64,000 nt of DNA from Sarcina sp. DSM 11001 (GCF_900101015.1 NZ_FNFZ01000004.1:1-64000); one strand, 5' to 3'; counted from the first letter of the stretch, positions 16,107 through 25,632 are shown. Program-made: numbers and translations. Notes: a model not told the origin generated them from the letters alone.

Positions 16107-17789
16107 TCACATTTTTTCCATGTCCTTCTCGTCGAAAGCCTCTTCGATGGAAGCGCCGGGAGAGACCATAGGGAAGACTTTGTCGTCCTGTTCAATGACG
16201 CAGTTGATGACAAAGGGCTCTTTGGAGGCAATGGCTTCTTTGAGAGCGGGCTCGAGTTCGTCGACGCTCTTTACATTCAGAGCGCGACAGCCGAGGCCTT
16301 CGGCGACCTTGCAGTAGTCGACCTTGTCCTCGAGGACGGTAGCGCTGTAGCGGCCGCCGTAGTAGAGGGTCTGCCACTGGCGGACCATGCCCAGAGCACG
16401 GTTGTCGATGACGATCTCGATGATCGGGATATTATAGCGGCTGGCAGTGGCCAGTTCGTTCATGTTCATACGGTAGCAGCCGTCCCCTCCGATGTTGACG
16501 ACGGTGCGCTCCGGGAAAGCGACTTTGGCGCCGATCGCTGCCCCGATGCCGTAACCCATTGTCCCCAGGCCTCCGGAAGAAAGGAAGGTGCGGGGATTGG
16601 AGAAGGTGTAGTACTGGGCTGCCCACATCTGGTGCTGGCCTACGTCAGTCGTAATGATGGCGTTTCCTTTGGTCAGTTCATCGAGCTTCTCGATGACGAG
16701 GGGGCAGGTCAGCTTTGAGTGGTCGTAGTTGAGAGGATAGGATTCGCTGAGCTGGCGGGTGTAGCGCATCCAGTCGGGATGGGACTGTCTCAGGAGCTTG
16801 CGGTTGATCCTCTCAAGGACTTTTTTGAGGTCGCCAATGATGGAAAAATCGACCTTGATGTTTTTGTTGATCTCAGCGGGATCCACATCGATATGCAGGA
16901 TCTTTGCGCCGGACGCGAAGGTTTTGGCATTGCCGATGACGCGGTCGGAGAAGCGGGCTCCGAGGGCGATCAGAAGGTCGCAGCGGCTGACGCCGAGGTT
17001 GGAGGCTTTGGTGCCGTGCATACCCAGCATACCGGTGTAGCGGGGATCATGTCCGTCGAAAGCGCCCTTGCCCATGAGGGTGTCGCAGACGGGGGCATCG
17101 ATGCGCTCGACAAATTCCTTCAGGGCTTCCGAAGCACCGGAGATAACGGCGCCGCCGCCGACCATCACAAAGGGCTTCTTGGAGGTCTTGATCATGTTGA
17201 CAGCAGTGTCGATCTCTTCTGTGGTGATCTTGCGCTCTCTTACAGGAAGGTAGAGCTCCGGAACAGCGGGCTCATATTCGCAGATGGCGCCGGTGACATC
17301 CTTGGGCACGTCGACGAGGACGGGGCCCGGACGTCCGGTCCTGGCGATAGCAAATGCGTTGCGGATGGTCTCAGCCAGGTTTTTGACATCCTTTACGATC
17401 CAGCTGTGCTTGGTCACAGGCAGTGAAATGCCGTTGATATCGACCTCCTGAAAAGAATCCTTGCCCAGAAGGGGAAGGGTCACGTTGCAGGTGATCGCCA
17501 CCATGGGTACGCTGTCCATATAGGCGGTAGCAATACCGGTGACGAGATTGGTGGCGCCGGGACCGCTGGTGGCCATGCAGACGCCGACCTTTCCGGTCGC
17601 GCGCGCGTAGCCGTCAGCCGCGTGGGAGGCGCCCTGCTCGTGGCTTGTCAGGTAATGATGGATTTTGTCTCTGTTTTTGTAAAGAGCATCATATACATTC
17701 AGAATCGCGCCGCCGGGATAACCGAATACAGTATCGACACCCTGCTCCAGCAGGCACTCTACGATGATATCTGCTCCTGTCAGTCTCAT
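16107..17789 (-). CDS. ilvB: Acetolactate synthase, large (catalytic) subunit
   Basis: A ThDP enzyme that condenses two pyruvates to 2-acetolactate, or pyruvate and 2-oxobutyrate, at the head of valine/leucine/isoleucine synthesis. The N-terminal PYR domain carries GYPGGAILNVYDALY and the ThDP-activating Glu in HEQGASHAADGYARATGK. The central FAD-type domain contains DALMGKGAFDG, and the C-terminal PP domain has GDGCYRMNMNELATAS with a metal-binding GDG...N pattern. I prefer the ATG at 17789 (MRLTGADII, 560 aa), preceded by AAGGAGATGATCCCT, over the upstream ATG at 17819. No small regulatory subunit (ilvN) is adjacent. It follows ilvD by 122 bases. Confidence 0.95.
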   Translation of the reverse strand: MRLTGADIIVECLLEQGVDTVFGYPGGAILNVYDALYKNRDKIHHYLTSHEQGASHAADGYARATGKVGVCMATSGPGATNLVTGIATAYMDSVPMVAITCNVTLPLLGKDSFQEVDINGISLPVTKHSWIVKDVKNLAETIRNAFAIARTGRPGPVLVDVPKDVTGAICEYEPAVPELYLPVRERKITTEEIDTAVNMIKTSKKPFVMVGGGAVISGASEALKEFVERIDAPVCDTLMGKGAFDGHDPRYTGMLGMHGTKASNLGVSRCDLLIALGARFSDRVIGNAKTFASGAKILHIDVDPAEINKNIKVDFSIIGDLKKVLERINRKLLRQSHPDWMRYTRQLSESYPLNYDHSKLTCPLVIEKLDELTKGNAIITTDVGQHQMWAAQYYTFSNPRTFLSSGGLGTMGYGIGAAIGAKVAFPERTVVNIGGDGCYRMNMNELATASRYNIPIIEIVIDNRALGMVRQWQTLYYGGRYSATVLEDKVDYCKVAEGLGCRALNVKSVDELEPALKEAIASKEPFVINCVIEQDDKVFPMVSPGASIEEAFDEKDMEKM

Positions 17790-17911
17790 AGGGATCATCT
17801 CCTTCCTTTCTGAGGACATTTTGTATTAATTACGCACTGTAAAGCCCTTTCTTTCAAAGTGCTTATGTTTTAGAGCGCGTATTATCAAAGCTCGACTGTA
17901 AATCAAGTTCA

Positions 17912-19573
17912 TCAGATCTCGAGAACGGCGCCGCGGTTGCCGCTGGTGACCAGGGAGGCATAACGGTGCAGGTAACCGTCTTTTACGCGGGGCTCGCGGG
18001 GCTGCCATTTGGCTTTGCGGGCCGCCAGTTCTTCGTCGCTGACCTTCACATTAAGCTTGTTGGCGGGGATATCGATGGAAATGATATCTCCCTCTTCGAC
18101 CAGGGCGATGGGGCCGCCAACTGCTGCCTCGGGAGAGACATGGCCGATGGAAGCGCCGCGGGAAGCGCCGGAGAAGCGTCCGTCTGTGATCAGAGCGACA
18201 GTGGAGTCAAGTCCCATACCGGCGATCGCGGAAGTGGGGTTGAGCATCTCACGCATGCCGGGACCGCCCTTGGGTCCTTCGTAGCGGATCACGACAACAT
18301 CTCCTTTATTGATCTTGCCGCCGGTGATGGCAGCGATGGCATCCTCTTCGCAGTCAAAGACGCGGGCAGGACCTTCATGGACCATCATCTCGGGAAGGAC
18401 AGCACTGCGCTTGACGATGCCGGTATCGGGAGCCAGGTTGCCCTTGAGGACGGCGATGCCGCCGTTGGGCATGTAGGGATTCTCGATGGGGCGGATGACC
18501 TCGGGATCAAGGTTGACGCAGCCCTGGATGTTTTCCCGCATGGTCTTGCCGGAAACGGTGATCAGGTCGAGATTCAGAAGGCCCTTCTTGTCCAGCTCGT
18601 TCATGACGGCGTAGATGCCGCCTGCCTCATTGAGGTCTTCCATGTAGGTGGGCCCTGCAGGGGCGAGATGGCAGAGGTTGGGAGTCCTGTCGGAGACTTC
18701 ATTGGCGATCTCCATGTTGATCTCCACACCGGCTTCATGAGCGATCGCGGGCAGGTGGAGCATCGTATTGGTGGAGCATCCAAGTGCCATATCCATGGTC
18801 AGCGCGTTCATAAACGCCTCTTTGGTCATGATGTCGCGGGGACGGATATTTTTTTCAACAAGCTCCATGATCTTCATGCCGGCGTGCTTGGCAAGGCGGA
18901 TGCGGGCGGAATAGACAGCCGGGATCGTGCCGTTGCCCTGAAGCCCCATACCGATGGCTTCTGTCAGGCAGTTCATGGAGTTTGCGGTATACATTCCGGA
19001 GCAGGAACCACAGGTGGGACAGACCTTCTCCTCATATTCACGAAGCTTATCTTCTGTCATGGTCCCAGCGGCGACGGAGCCCACTGCCTCGAAAATTGAG
19101 GACAGGCTGCGCTTTCTGCCGTCGATGTGTCCGGCCAGCATGGGGCCGCCGGAGACAAAGATGGTGGGAACGTTGACCCTTGCTGCCGCCATCAGGAGGC
19201 CGGGGACGTTCTTGTCGCAGTTGGGGATCATGACGAGACCGTCAAATCCGTGCGCCTTTGCCATACACTCCGTGGAATCCGCGATGAGGTCGCGCGTGAC
19301 CAGGGAGTATTTCATACCGACATGACCCATGGCGATACCGTCGCAGACGGCGATCGCGGGGAACATGACGGGCATGCCGCCTGCCATGGCAACGCCGAGC
19401 TTGACTGCCTGGGCGATCTTGTCCAGGTTCATATGGCCGGGAACGATCTCGTTGTAGGAACAGACGATACCGATCATCGGGCGCTGTCTCTCCTCTTCGG
19501 TGTAGCCGAGGGCGTTAAACAGGCTTCTGTGCGGGGCAGTTGAGACACCTTTTTTGACAGAATCACTTTTCAT
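17912..19573 (-). CDS. ilvD: Dihydroxy-acid dehydratase
   Basis: An Fe-S enzyme that dehydrates 2,3-dihydroxy-isovalerate or -methylvalerate to the 2-keto acids of valine and isoleucine. Family signatures include [27 protein letters not shown] (cluster Cys), [17 protein letters not shown], and a C-terminal [20 protein letters not shown]. The 553-residue length is typical. The start at 19573 follows GAAAGGATATT; an upstream in-frame start at 19606 lacks a better SD. It sits between leuB and ilvB on the same strand, making a branched-chain amino acid operon. ilvC, the preceding enzyme, is absent from the window. Confidence 0.96.
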   Translation of the reverse strand: MKSDSVKKGVSTAPHRSLFNALGYTEEERQRPMIGIVCSYNEIVPGHMNLDKIAQAVKLGVAMAGGMPVMFPAIAVCDGIAMGHVGMKYSLVTRDLIADSTECMAKAHGFDGLVMIPNCDKNVPGLLMAAARVNVPTIFVSGGPMLAGHIDGRKRSLSSIFEAVGSVAAGTMTEDKLREYEEKVCPTCGSCSGMYTANSMNCLTEAIGMGLQGNGTIPAVYSARIRLAKHAGMKIMELVEKNIRPRDIMTKEAFMNALTMDMALGCSTNTMLHLPAIAHEAGVEINMEIANEVSDRTPNLCHLAPAGPTYMEDLNEAGGIYAVMNELDKKGLLNLDLITVSGKTMRENIQGCVNLDPEVIRPIENPYMPNGGIAVLKGNLAPDTGIVKRSAVLPEMMVHEGPARVFDCEEDAIAAITGGKINKGDVVVIRYEGPKGGPGMREMLNPTSAIAGMGLDSTVALITDGRFSGASRGASIGHVSPEAAVGGPIALVEEGDIISIDIPANKLNVKVSDEELAARKAKWQPREPRVKDGYLHRYASLVTSGNRGAVLEI

Positions 19574-19659
19574 AATAATATCCTTTCGTTTGAAGAAGGC
19601 ACGCACCGGCAGCTGAGGCAGGGGAAGCGCCTTATAAACGGTTGATGATTCTTTTTTTC

Positions 19660-19835
19660 TATTCTTTTGAGAGCAGTTTTCTTTTGAAAGCAGTATTCTT
19701 TGAAAGCAGTATTCAGGCTGATGTTTTTAAAATATTTAAAATGTTTTCATTTTTTAAGCTGATACTTTTAAAATCAGTTTTAAAATGTTTTAAAATCAGT
19801 TTTAAAATGAATTTTTATCAGTTTTAAAAAACTGT
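19660..19835. repeat. AT-rich tandem repeats in the leuB-ilvD gap
   Basis: The gap is strongly AT-rich compared with the flanking genes. It contains repeated ttttaaaatcag/ttttaaaatg units (about 19725-19830) and, further left, repeated tttgaaagcagtattc (about 19684-19711). On the minus strand these produce TTTTAAAAC runs. No terminator-type stem is obvious. Confidence 0.7.
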
Positions 19836-20936
19836 TCAATTGATCCGTTCGCAGATCCGGTCGCCGAGCTCATCGCATTTCTGGGAGATCAGGCCGCTGC
19901 CTTCTCCGCCGCGGGGCATGAGGTCTATGCTTCTGTACCCGTCCGCGATCGTGCGTTTGACAGCGTTTTCAATGGCTTCTGCTTCTTTGGTCAGACCGAA
20001 GGTATAGCGGAGCATCATGGCTGCGGAAAGGATCGTAGCGATGGGATTGGCGATGTTTTTGCCTGCTATATCGGGCGCGCTTCCATGGCTGGGCTCGTAG
20101 AGGCCGAAGCTCGATTCATTGAGGGAGGCGCTGGAGAGCATTCCGATGGAGCCTGTGATCATGCTTGCTTCATCGGAAAGGATATCTCCGAACATGTTCT
20201 CGGTCACGATGACGTCAAACTGCTCGGGCTCAAGGACGAGCTGCATGGCGCAGTTATCGACATACATGTTGGACAGGGAGACTTCAGGATAATCCTCCGC
20301 GACCTGGGCGACGATCCTGCGCCACAGGCGGGAGGTATCAAGGACATTGGCCTTGTCCACGCTGCAGACCTTTTTGCCGCGCTTCATGGCGATGTCGAAA
20401 GCGGTCTTCGCGATTCTTCGGATCTCATTTTCATCATATTTGAGAGTATCGACAGCAGTCTCGACTCCGTCGATGACCTTTGTATACCGGTCTCCGAAAT
20501 ACAGGCCGCCGGTCAGTTCGCGGACGATGATGAGGTCAAAGACACGTCCTCCGTCCTTTGCGGCGAGGGGACAGGCATCCGCCAGCTCGCGGTAGAGATA
20601 GGCGGGACGCAGGTTTGCATACAGGCCCAGCGATTTGCGAAGCTTTAAAAGGCCGGCCTCCGGGCGCTGAGCAGGGGGAAGCTGATACCAGGGAGAGACA
20701 GCGGGATCTCCTCCGATCGAACCCATAAGCACAGCATCACAGTTTTTTGCAGTCTCGATGGCTTCATCAGTGAGAGGAACGCCGCAGGCATCGATCGAGC
20801 AGCCGCCCATCAGGATCCTGGTGTAGTCAATGGAATGGCCGTATACAGCACATACCCTGTCGAGAACCTTTATGGCCTGCGCGACGATCTCAGGACCTAT
20901 GCCGTCGCCATGGATCACTCCGATTTTCATTTTCAT
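19836..20936 (-). CDS. leuB: 3-isopropylmalate dehydrogenase
   Basis: NAD-dependent oxidative decarboxylation of 3-isopropylmalate to 2-ketoisocaproate in leucine synthesis. The 366 residues show IGVIHGDGIGPEIV, LLKLRKSLGLYANLRPAYLY (substrate arginines), SVDKANVLDTSRLWR with the catalytic Lys, YVDNCAMQLVLEPEQFDV, NMFGDILSDEASMITGSIGM (metal Asp residues) and YEPSHGSAPDIAGKNIANP. The ATG at 20936 has AGAGG at good distance. A possible leader peptide and terminator lie in its 5' region (20966-21066). It leads the leuB-ilvD-ilvB run; leuA and leuCD are not in the window. Confidence 0.96.
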   Translation of the reverse strand: MKMKIGVIHGDGIGPEIVAQAIKVLDRVCAVYGHSIDYTRILMGGCSIDACGVPLTDEAIETAKNCDAVLMGSIGGDPAVSPWYQLPPAQRPEAGLLKLRKSLGLYANLRPAYLYRELADACPLAAKDGGRVFDLIIVRELTGGLYFGDRYTKVIDGVETAVDTLKYDENEIRRIAKTAFDIAMKRGKKVCSVDKANVLDTSRLWRRIVAQVAEDYPEVSLSNMYVDNCAMQLVLEPEQFDVIVTENMFGDILSDEASMITGSIGMLSSASLNESSFGLYEPSHGSAPDIAGKNIANPIATILSAAMMLRYTFGLTKEAEAIENAVKRTIADGYRSIDLMPRGGEGSGLISQKCDELGDRICERIN

Positions 20937-20965
20937 AATCAACCTCTTTGCGTTAAAGCACTAAA

Positions 20966-20999
20966 GTGCAGGCATGTACTTAAATATACATGCCTGCAC
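20966..20999 (-). terminator. Terminator between yajC and leuB, possibly an attenuator
   Basis: GTGCAGGCATGTA (20966-20978) pairs perfectly with TACATGCCTGCAC (20987-20999). On the minus strand the stem is followed by TTTAGTGC, and 30 bases later by the leuB start. A 28-codon ORF with an SD (21066 down to 20980) ends in the loop. Confidence 0.7.
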
Positions 21000-21096
21000 G
21001 AAAAGACAGCGGAATCAATTCTGTGCAGAGAACGCAGCCCCTGCAGATCCGGTCCGGGGAATCCATGAGTCCTTCAGGGACCGGTGAATAAAGGGA

Positions 21097-21420
21097 TTAT
21101 TCGCTCTTCTCTTCCGCATCCTCGGGCTTTTCAATCTGAATGATCGCAGCGCGCTGCATAGGGATGCGGCAGTTTTTGTTATATCCAAATTCTACGATGA
21201 CGGTATCTCCATTGATATCGATCACGACACCGTAGAAGCCGGAAGAGGTCAGGACAGTATCTCCGACAGCGAGAGTGGCCAGCATAGCGGCCTTTTCCTT
21301 CTCCTGTTTCTTCTGGGGACGGATCATAAAGAAGTAAAGTGCACCGAAAAGGGCGATGTATACTAAAACAATAGGTAAGCCGCCAAATCCGCCTGCACTG
21401 CTTAACATCATGCCATTCAT
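21097..21420 (-). CDS. yajC: Preprotein translocase subunit YajC
   Basis: A small single-span inner-membrane protein that associates with SecDF and assists Sec export. One hydrophobic helix (about residues 10-30, IVLVYIALFGALYFFMIRP) is followed by the family motif RPQKKQEKEKAAMLATL and a short beta-rich cytosolic domain (GDTVLTSSGFYGVVIDINGD). The C-terminus is acidic. ATG at 21420 (107 aa) has GGAGG about ten bases upstream and is preferred to the in-frame start at 21441, which would place the SD inside the gene. It follows tgt, the common tgt-yajC arrangement; secDF is not in the window. Confidence 0.95.
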   Translation of the reverse strand: MNGMMLSSAGGFGGLPIVLVYIALFGALYFFMIRPQKKQEKEKAAMLATLAVGDTVLTSSGFYGVVIDINGDTVIVEFGYNKNCRIPMQRAAIIQIEKPEDAEEKSE

Positions 21421-21546
21421 GTAAAAAATTCCTCCATTCATTAATTGTTCATCTATGACTTTTTTACGTCATTGTCCTATATCATACAACAAACACCTGC
21501 AGTATTACAATATTTTTTTATCAGAACTTGGGTGTAACCGGGTGTT

Positions 21547-22686
21547 TCAGGCGTTTTCACCTACATGCATCTCTTCGATCGCAGCTTTTTTGAAGGCTTC
21601 GAACCGTCCTTCGTCCAGAGCCTGGCGGATCTCCTCCATCAGATGATTGTAATAGTAGAGGTTGTGCATGACACCCATGCGCAGGCCCAGGGCCTCCTGG
21701 GCTTTGTAGAGGTGCCTGAGGTAGGCTCTGGAATAGCCGGCTCTGCAGACAGGGCAGCCGCAGCCTTCCTCGATCGGACGGTCATCCTCGGCATACCTGG
21801 CGCTCTTGATGTGTACGGTCCCGTGGTGGGTGTAAAGGTTGCCGTGCCTGCCGTTTCTGCTGGGATAGACGCAGTCAAAGAAATCGATGCCTCTGGCAAC
21901 ACCCTCGAGAATGTTCTCAGGCGTGCCGACCCCCATCAGGTAGGTGGGCTTGTCGGCGGGGAGCCAGGGAACAGTCTGGTCCAGCATGTCGTACATCTGC
22001 TCATGCGTTTCCCCGACTGCGAGGCCGCCGACGGCATATCCGTCCAGGTCCATCTCCGTGATCCTCTTTGCGTGGTCGATCCGGATGTCGCCGTAGATGG
22101 CGCCCTGGTTGATCCCGAAGAGGAGCTGGCCGGGGTTGACGGTGTCCTCTAGCTGATTCAGGCGCTGCATTTCCTTTTTGCAGCGTTCAAGCCATCTGGT
22201 CGTTCTGTCGACGGAGTGGGTAACATATTCCCTTTCCGCGAGAGCCGGCGGGCATTCATCGAAGGCCATGGCGATCGTGGACCCCAGGTTGGACTGGATG
22301 CGCATACTTTCCTCGGGTCCCATAAAGATCTTATGGCCGTCGATATGGCAGCGGAAGGTGACGCCCTCTTCTTTGATGCTTCTGAGGTCAGCCAGGGAAA
22401 AGACCTGAAAGCCCCCGGAATCGGTCAGGATCGGCCGGTCCCAGCGCATAAAACGGTGAATGCCTCCCCTGCGGTGCACGAGTTCATCTCCCGGCCGGAC
22501 ATGGAGATGATAGGTGTTGCACAGCGCGACCTGGGTGCGGATGGATCTCAGGTCATCCGCGGACAGCCCTCCCTTGATCGCGCCTGCTGTCGCGACGTTC
22601 ATAAAGACCGGTGTCTCTATGACGCCGTGTACAGTGGTCATGTGGGCGCGCTTGGCGCTGCCCTCTTTCTTCAGAATCTTATACAT
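21547..22686 (-). CDS. tgt: tRNA-guanine transglycosylase
   Basis: Exchanges guanine-34 of GUN-anticodon tRNAs for a queuosine precursor. The 379-residue form starts MYKILKKEGSAKRAHMTTVH and contains TDSGGFQVFSL with the catalytic-region Asp, AFDECPP, GGLAVGET, DCVYPSRNGRHGNLYT and the zinc site CGCPVC...H near residue 320. The upstream in-frame start at 22776 would add 30 residues with no family resemblance, so I use 22686 although its SD is poor (AGAAAGAAAC). It probably forms an operon with yajC (127 bases apart). Confidence 0.96.
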   Translation of the reverse strand: MYKILKKEGSAKRAHMTTVHGVIETPVFMNVATAGAIKGGLSADDLRSIRTQVALCNTYHLHVRPGDELVHRRGGIHRFMRWDRPILTDSGGFQVFSLADLRSIKEEGVTFRCHIDGHKIFMGPEESMRIQSNLGSTIAMAFDECPPALAEREYVTHSVDRTTRWLERCKKEMQRLNQLEDTVNPGQLLFGINQGAIYGDIRIDHAKRITEMDLDGYAVGGLAVGETHEQMYDMLDQTVPWLPADKPTYLMGVGTPENILEGVARGIDFFDCVYPSRNGRHGNLYTHHGTVHIKSARYAEDDRPIEEGCGCPVCRAGYSRAYLRHLYKAQEALGLRMGVMHNLYYYNHLMEEIRQALDEGRFEAFKKAAIEEMHVGENA

Positions 22687-22811
22687 GGTTTTGTTTCTTT
22701 CTGTATGAACTACATGAACAAATGAACATGGGGACAGGCAGGGAGAATCTGTTTCAGATCCTTTCCTGCCTGTCATGCTTCAAGTCGTTGTTTTTGCCGG
22801 ATAGTGTTAGT

Positions 22812-22837
22812 GTGACGTCTCAATCATAATCAGAATT
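22812..22837. repeat. Second copy of the GTGACGTCTCAATC repeat
   Basis: GTGACGTCTCAATCATAATC continuing to CAGAATT matches 5754-5779 in 24 of 26 positions, 17 kb away. Only one arm is evident here. It lies upstream of tgt in the gap to the lactonase gene. Confidence 0.6.
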
Positions 22838-22936
22838 AAAAACAGCATCTCAACAGCATCCCGTTTCCCCCTGCTGCGTCGTCATCTTTCGCCGATGGGC
22901 GGAATATTGATGGATAAAACTGTGCGCAGGATTATG

Positions 22937-23062
22937 CAAGGATTCCCTCCGGAAAAATGCGGGAACTCTGTTTACGCAGGGATTCCCACCGGAAAATGCG
23001 GGAATTCTGTCAGCGGAGGGATTCCCTCCGGAAAATACGGGAAAACTCTGCCTGCGCAGGGA
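22937..23062. repeat. Three tandem ~40-bp repeats directly after the lactonase stop codon
   Basis: Units begin at about 22940, 22979 and 23018, each with the core GGGATTCCCTCCGGAAAATG, followed by CGGGAA and a variable CTGT-rich part; a fourth partial GGGAT abuts the gene end. Each unit contains the small palindrome-like GGATTCCCNCCGGAAAA. The open + strand reading frame across the units appears incidental. Confidence 0.8.
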
Positions 23063-24181
23063 TCACAGCTGGTCCGGAAGAAGCTTGTGGAAAATGATGC
23101 AGTTGGGTTTATCCACCTGGATCTCTTTGGAACTCATGATCAGGGTCTTTTTCTCAATATCAACAGAGAAGAATGTCATGGTGTCCGATTCGTGATTGAG
23201 GCTGACCAGATGTTTGTCATCAGGGAAGAGGGCGGCATCCTTGGGATACACACCGCTGATCGGCAGGCAGAGTATCTTTTCCAGATGGCCGTTATCGGGA
23301 TCTATGCTGAAGATCACGACGGAATTGTCTCCCGCATTGGAGCTGATGAGGTATTTGAAATCCGAGGAAAAATTCAGTGCGCTCGCTGCAGAACCGGTTG
23401 CATGGTAGTCATTGAGGGTGGGAACCGTCTGCATCTTTTCAAAATCGGGGCCGTTTTCCGTGTCAAAGTAGAAATATACATCGATCAGGTTTTTGAGCTC
23501 ATGGACGACATAAAGGAAATGACCGTCGCTGGAGAATTTGAGATGCCGGGGGGCTGATTCCATTTCGGAGTGCAGGATGGAGCACTGTTTGAGCTTGCCG
23601 GTCACATGATCGAATGTGTAAACATTGATATGATCCATACCGAGATCCGCGGCGCACAGGTACTTATTGTCCCGGGTCATCTTGACACACTGGACATGAG
23701 GCCGGAAATTGCGCTCCGCGATGCTCCCGAGGCCTTTGAGATAAAGTTCGTCAGTGATCTCACCAACACTGCCGTCTTCCTTGAGCCTCAGGACCGTGAT
23801 CTTGCCGTCGTGATAACTGCAGACAAAGAGATACTTGTCTTCATAATCTGTGGAAAGATGGGAGCCCCGCATGCCGTTGATGGACGCAAAGTTGACCTTC
23901 TCCAGATTTCCTCCTTTGATGATCCTGAAAGATTCCACCCCGAAATCCGTAATGGAATATAAAAACCGCCCATTGTGGGAAATAGTCACATAGGAAGAAT
24001 TCGTGATCGAGATCTGGCTCTTCTCCGACAGGGTTCCGTTTTCGACATCAACGTCGTAGATACGGATGCCGACCTTTTTTTTACCGGCTCTTGTATAAGA
24101 GGAGACATAAGCTACGAACTTGTCTCCTTCCTGATACCCGTATCTGGACATATCCAGGTTCATCTCATTATCATTTGACAT
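23063..24181 (-). CDS. Lactonase-family seven-bladed beta-propeller (6-phosphogluconolactonase-like)
   Basis: The 372 residues are built of repeated propeller blades with the pattern VxISxNGRFLYSI, KMTRDNKYLCAADLGMDHI, LKFSSDGHFLYVVHEL and LNFSSDFKYLISSNAGDNSV. These match the Lactonase family, whose best known member YbhE/Pgl hydrolyses 6-phosphogluconolactone. No signal peptide is present, so it is cytosolic. Whether it acts in the pentose phosphate path cannot be told; many family members have unknown substrates, and zwf/gnd are not nearby. SD AAGGACGT lies upstream of the ATG. It is followed immediately by tandem repeats and is flanked by repeat-rich gaps, so it is probably transcribed alone. 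Confidence 0.85.
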   Translation of the reverse strand: MSNDNEMNLDMSRYGYQEGDKFVAYVSSYTRAGKKKVGIRIYDVDVENGTLSEKSQISITNSSYVTISHNGRFLYSITDFGVESFRIIKGGNLEKVNFASINGMRGSHLSTDYEDKYLFVCSYHDGKITVLRLKEDGSVGEITDELYLKGLGSIAERNFRPHVQCVKMTRDNKYLCAADLGMDHINVYTFDHVTGKLKQCSILHSEMESAPRHLKFSSDGHFLYVVHELKNLIDVYFYFDTENGPDFEKMQTVPTLNDYHATGSAASALNFSSDFKYLISSNAGDNSVVIFSIDPDNGHLEKILCLPISGVYPKDAALFPDDKHLVSLNHESDTMTFFSVDIEKKTLIMSSKEIQVDKPNCIIFHKLLPDQL

Positions 24182-24387
24182 TTTTCACGTCCTTTCCGCA
24201 GCCATTCGGCTCCACAAAATACAGGAAGCTGCTGTTCCTTGGTTTTAACAGGATCCTCTGTGTCTGTGTAATAGATTGTGTTACAGACCCGGACCTTAAA
24301 GACCAGACAGCCGCCGCGTACAGCTACACAACTTTCCGCAGCTAAAGACAAAATATGCCCATCGGTAAAAAGGAGTGCGGTTTTCAT
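24160..24387 (-). CDS. Possible small protein overlapping the lactonase start (doubtful)
   Basis: A 75-residue frame (MKTALLFTDGHILSLAAESC onward) overlaps the lactonase gene by 22 bases. AGAGAGG directly abuts the ATG, which is too close for a good SD. It has no known domain. The overlap would permit translational coupling, but the composition is unremarkable and it may be chance. Confidence 0.2.
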   Translation of the reverse strand: MKTALLFTDGHILSLAAESCVAVRGGCLVFKVRVCNTIYYTDTEDPVKTKEQQLPVFCGAEWLRKGREKCQMIMR

Positions 24388-24705
24388 CCTCTCTGATCAG
24401 CAGCCTGAAGCATAGAAGGTTTCTCTCGAGGGTTTCGCGCGAGAATCTCTCAAAAATCTTGAGGCTGGTCAAAAGTGACCAGAAAACACTGAACCCTTGA
24501 GCCTGGTCAACGAGTGACCTGTAAACACTGAACCCTTGAGCCCGGTCAACGAGTGACCAGTAGACATCGAACGAAAGAGAATGATTTTTTCCTTCGTTTA
24601 CTATAACATAAAACACTTATGAATGGTATTGTCTTTTGAAAAAGACAATTTTGCTCTCAAGTGGTCTCTCAAGTTTGCTCTAAAAAAGCCAAACCCGCAT
24701 GTGTA
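24388..24705. repeat. Tandem 38-54 bp repeats in the gap between proB and the lactonase gene
   Basis: Between about 24467 and 24570 the phrase (C/T)GGTCAACGAGTGACC, then TGTAAACACTGAACCCTTGAG, recurs three times with small changes. Each unit contains the short inverted pair GGTCA...TGACC. A minus strand frame of 106 codons crosses it and shows the repeat as WSLVDRAQGFSV / RSLVDQAQGFSV; it has no other support as a gene. No other gene is seen here. Confidence 0.7.
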
Positions 24706-25632
24706 TTATGAGTAGTAGCTTTCCACATATCCCTGAAGATCGAAATTACCGTCGCCGCAGGCTCTGAACAGGGTGCCATGGCTGCGCCCCTGGATGACCT
24801 CATGAATGACATCCATATGGCGGCTGTTGACGATGACCATATCGCAGCCGCTTCGGGTAGCGATCATGGCTGCCTGCAGTTTGGTGTACATACCGCCGGT
24901 CCCGCTCTCACTGCCGGTCGTACCTTTTGCCATATTCATCACCTGATCATCGACGACTGGTACATATTCAATAAACCGTGCATCGGGATTGATCCGGGGA
25001 TCATCCGTGTAGAGTCCGTCAATATCGGACAGGAGGATCAGGAGATCAGCCTGCATCAGAGAGGCTACCATAGCGGAGAGGTTGTCGTTGTCACCGACAG
25101 AGTATTCATAGGTCGCGACGGAGTCATTTTCATTGACGATCGGGATGACATCAAATTTGAGCAGTTCATTAAAAGTGTTGTAGAGGTTGTATTTGCTCAG
25201 GGTATTTTCAATCGTGTTCTTGTCCATCAGGACCTGTGCGGAGATCTGGTTGTAGTCATTAAAGAAGCGCTGGTAGGTCATCATGAGACGGGCCTGGCCG
25301 ATGGCAGCGCAGGCCTGTTTGACCGTGATCGGGCTGTCCTCTGCCAGATCGGCTCCGCCCCCGGTCCTGCGTATGACTTCGCGCCCGACTGCGGTGGCGC
25401 CGGAGCTGACGAGGATAACGTCCTTCCCCCTGTTTTTCAGGTCGCTGAGTTCGCGGACGAGCACATCAATTTTGTGATAATCGAGCCTCTTTGTTGTAGA
25501 ATGCAGCAGGGAGGAGGAACCGACCTTGACTACGATTCTCTTCCTGTCCCTGAGACCAGCCCGGCGCGCCATGTTCTCCTCGTGAAGAGCATTGAGCAGA
25601 GCTTCTGTATTCTCAATATCTTTATTTATCAT
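24706..25632 (-). CDS. proB: Glutamate 5-kinase (short form without PUA domain)
   Basis: Phosphorylates the gamma-carboxyl of glutamate, the first step of proline synthesis. The amino-acid-kinase fold is complete: IVVKVGSSSLL, LVSSGATAVGREV, ACAAIGQARLMMTYQRFF, VIPIVNENDSVAT, DNDNLSAMVASLMQADLLILLSD in two consecutive parts, and GTGGMYTKLQAA. At 308 residues it ends with the kinase domain and lacks the C-terminal PUA domain of the E. coli enzyme; short forms are known in Firmicutes. proA is not adjacent. A 34-base leader segment just before the gene is duplicated (25634-25692). It is the last gene of the phoH-ybeY-BaiN-FAD run, 79 bases after the previous one. Confidence 0.94.
   Translation of the reverse strand: MINKDIENTEALLNALHEENMARRAGLRDRKRIVVKVGSSSLLHSTTKRLDYHKIDVLVRELSDLKNRGKDVILVSSGATAVGREVIRRTGGGADLAEDSPITVKQACAAIGQARLMMTYQRFFNDYNQISAQVLMDKNTIENTLSKYNLYNTFNELLKFDVIPIVNENDSVATYEYSVGDNDNLSAMVASLMQADLLILLSDIDGLYTDDPRINPDARFIEYVPVVDDQVMNMAKGTTGSESGTGGMYTKLQAAMIATRSGCDMVIVNSRHMDVIHEVIQGRSHGTLFRACGDGNFDLQGYVESYYS

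Noticed and set aside
22895-23557. 220-codon + strand frame with GIPTGKCGNSV repeats
   Set aside because: It reads through the tandem repeats and then antisense to the lactonase gene; the repeats translate only by chance.
24296-24616. 106-codon minus strand frame with WSLVDRAQGFSV repeats
   Set aside because: Entirely made of the intergenic repeats and its start lacks an SD; kept only in the repeat entry.
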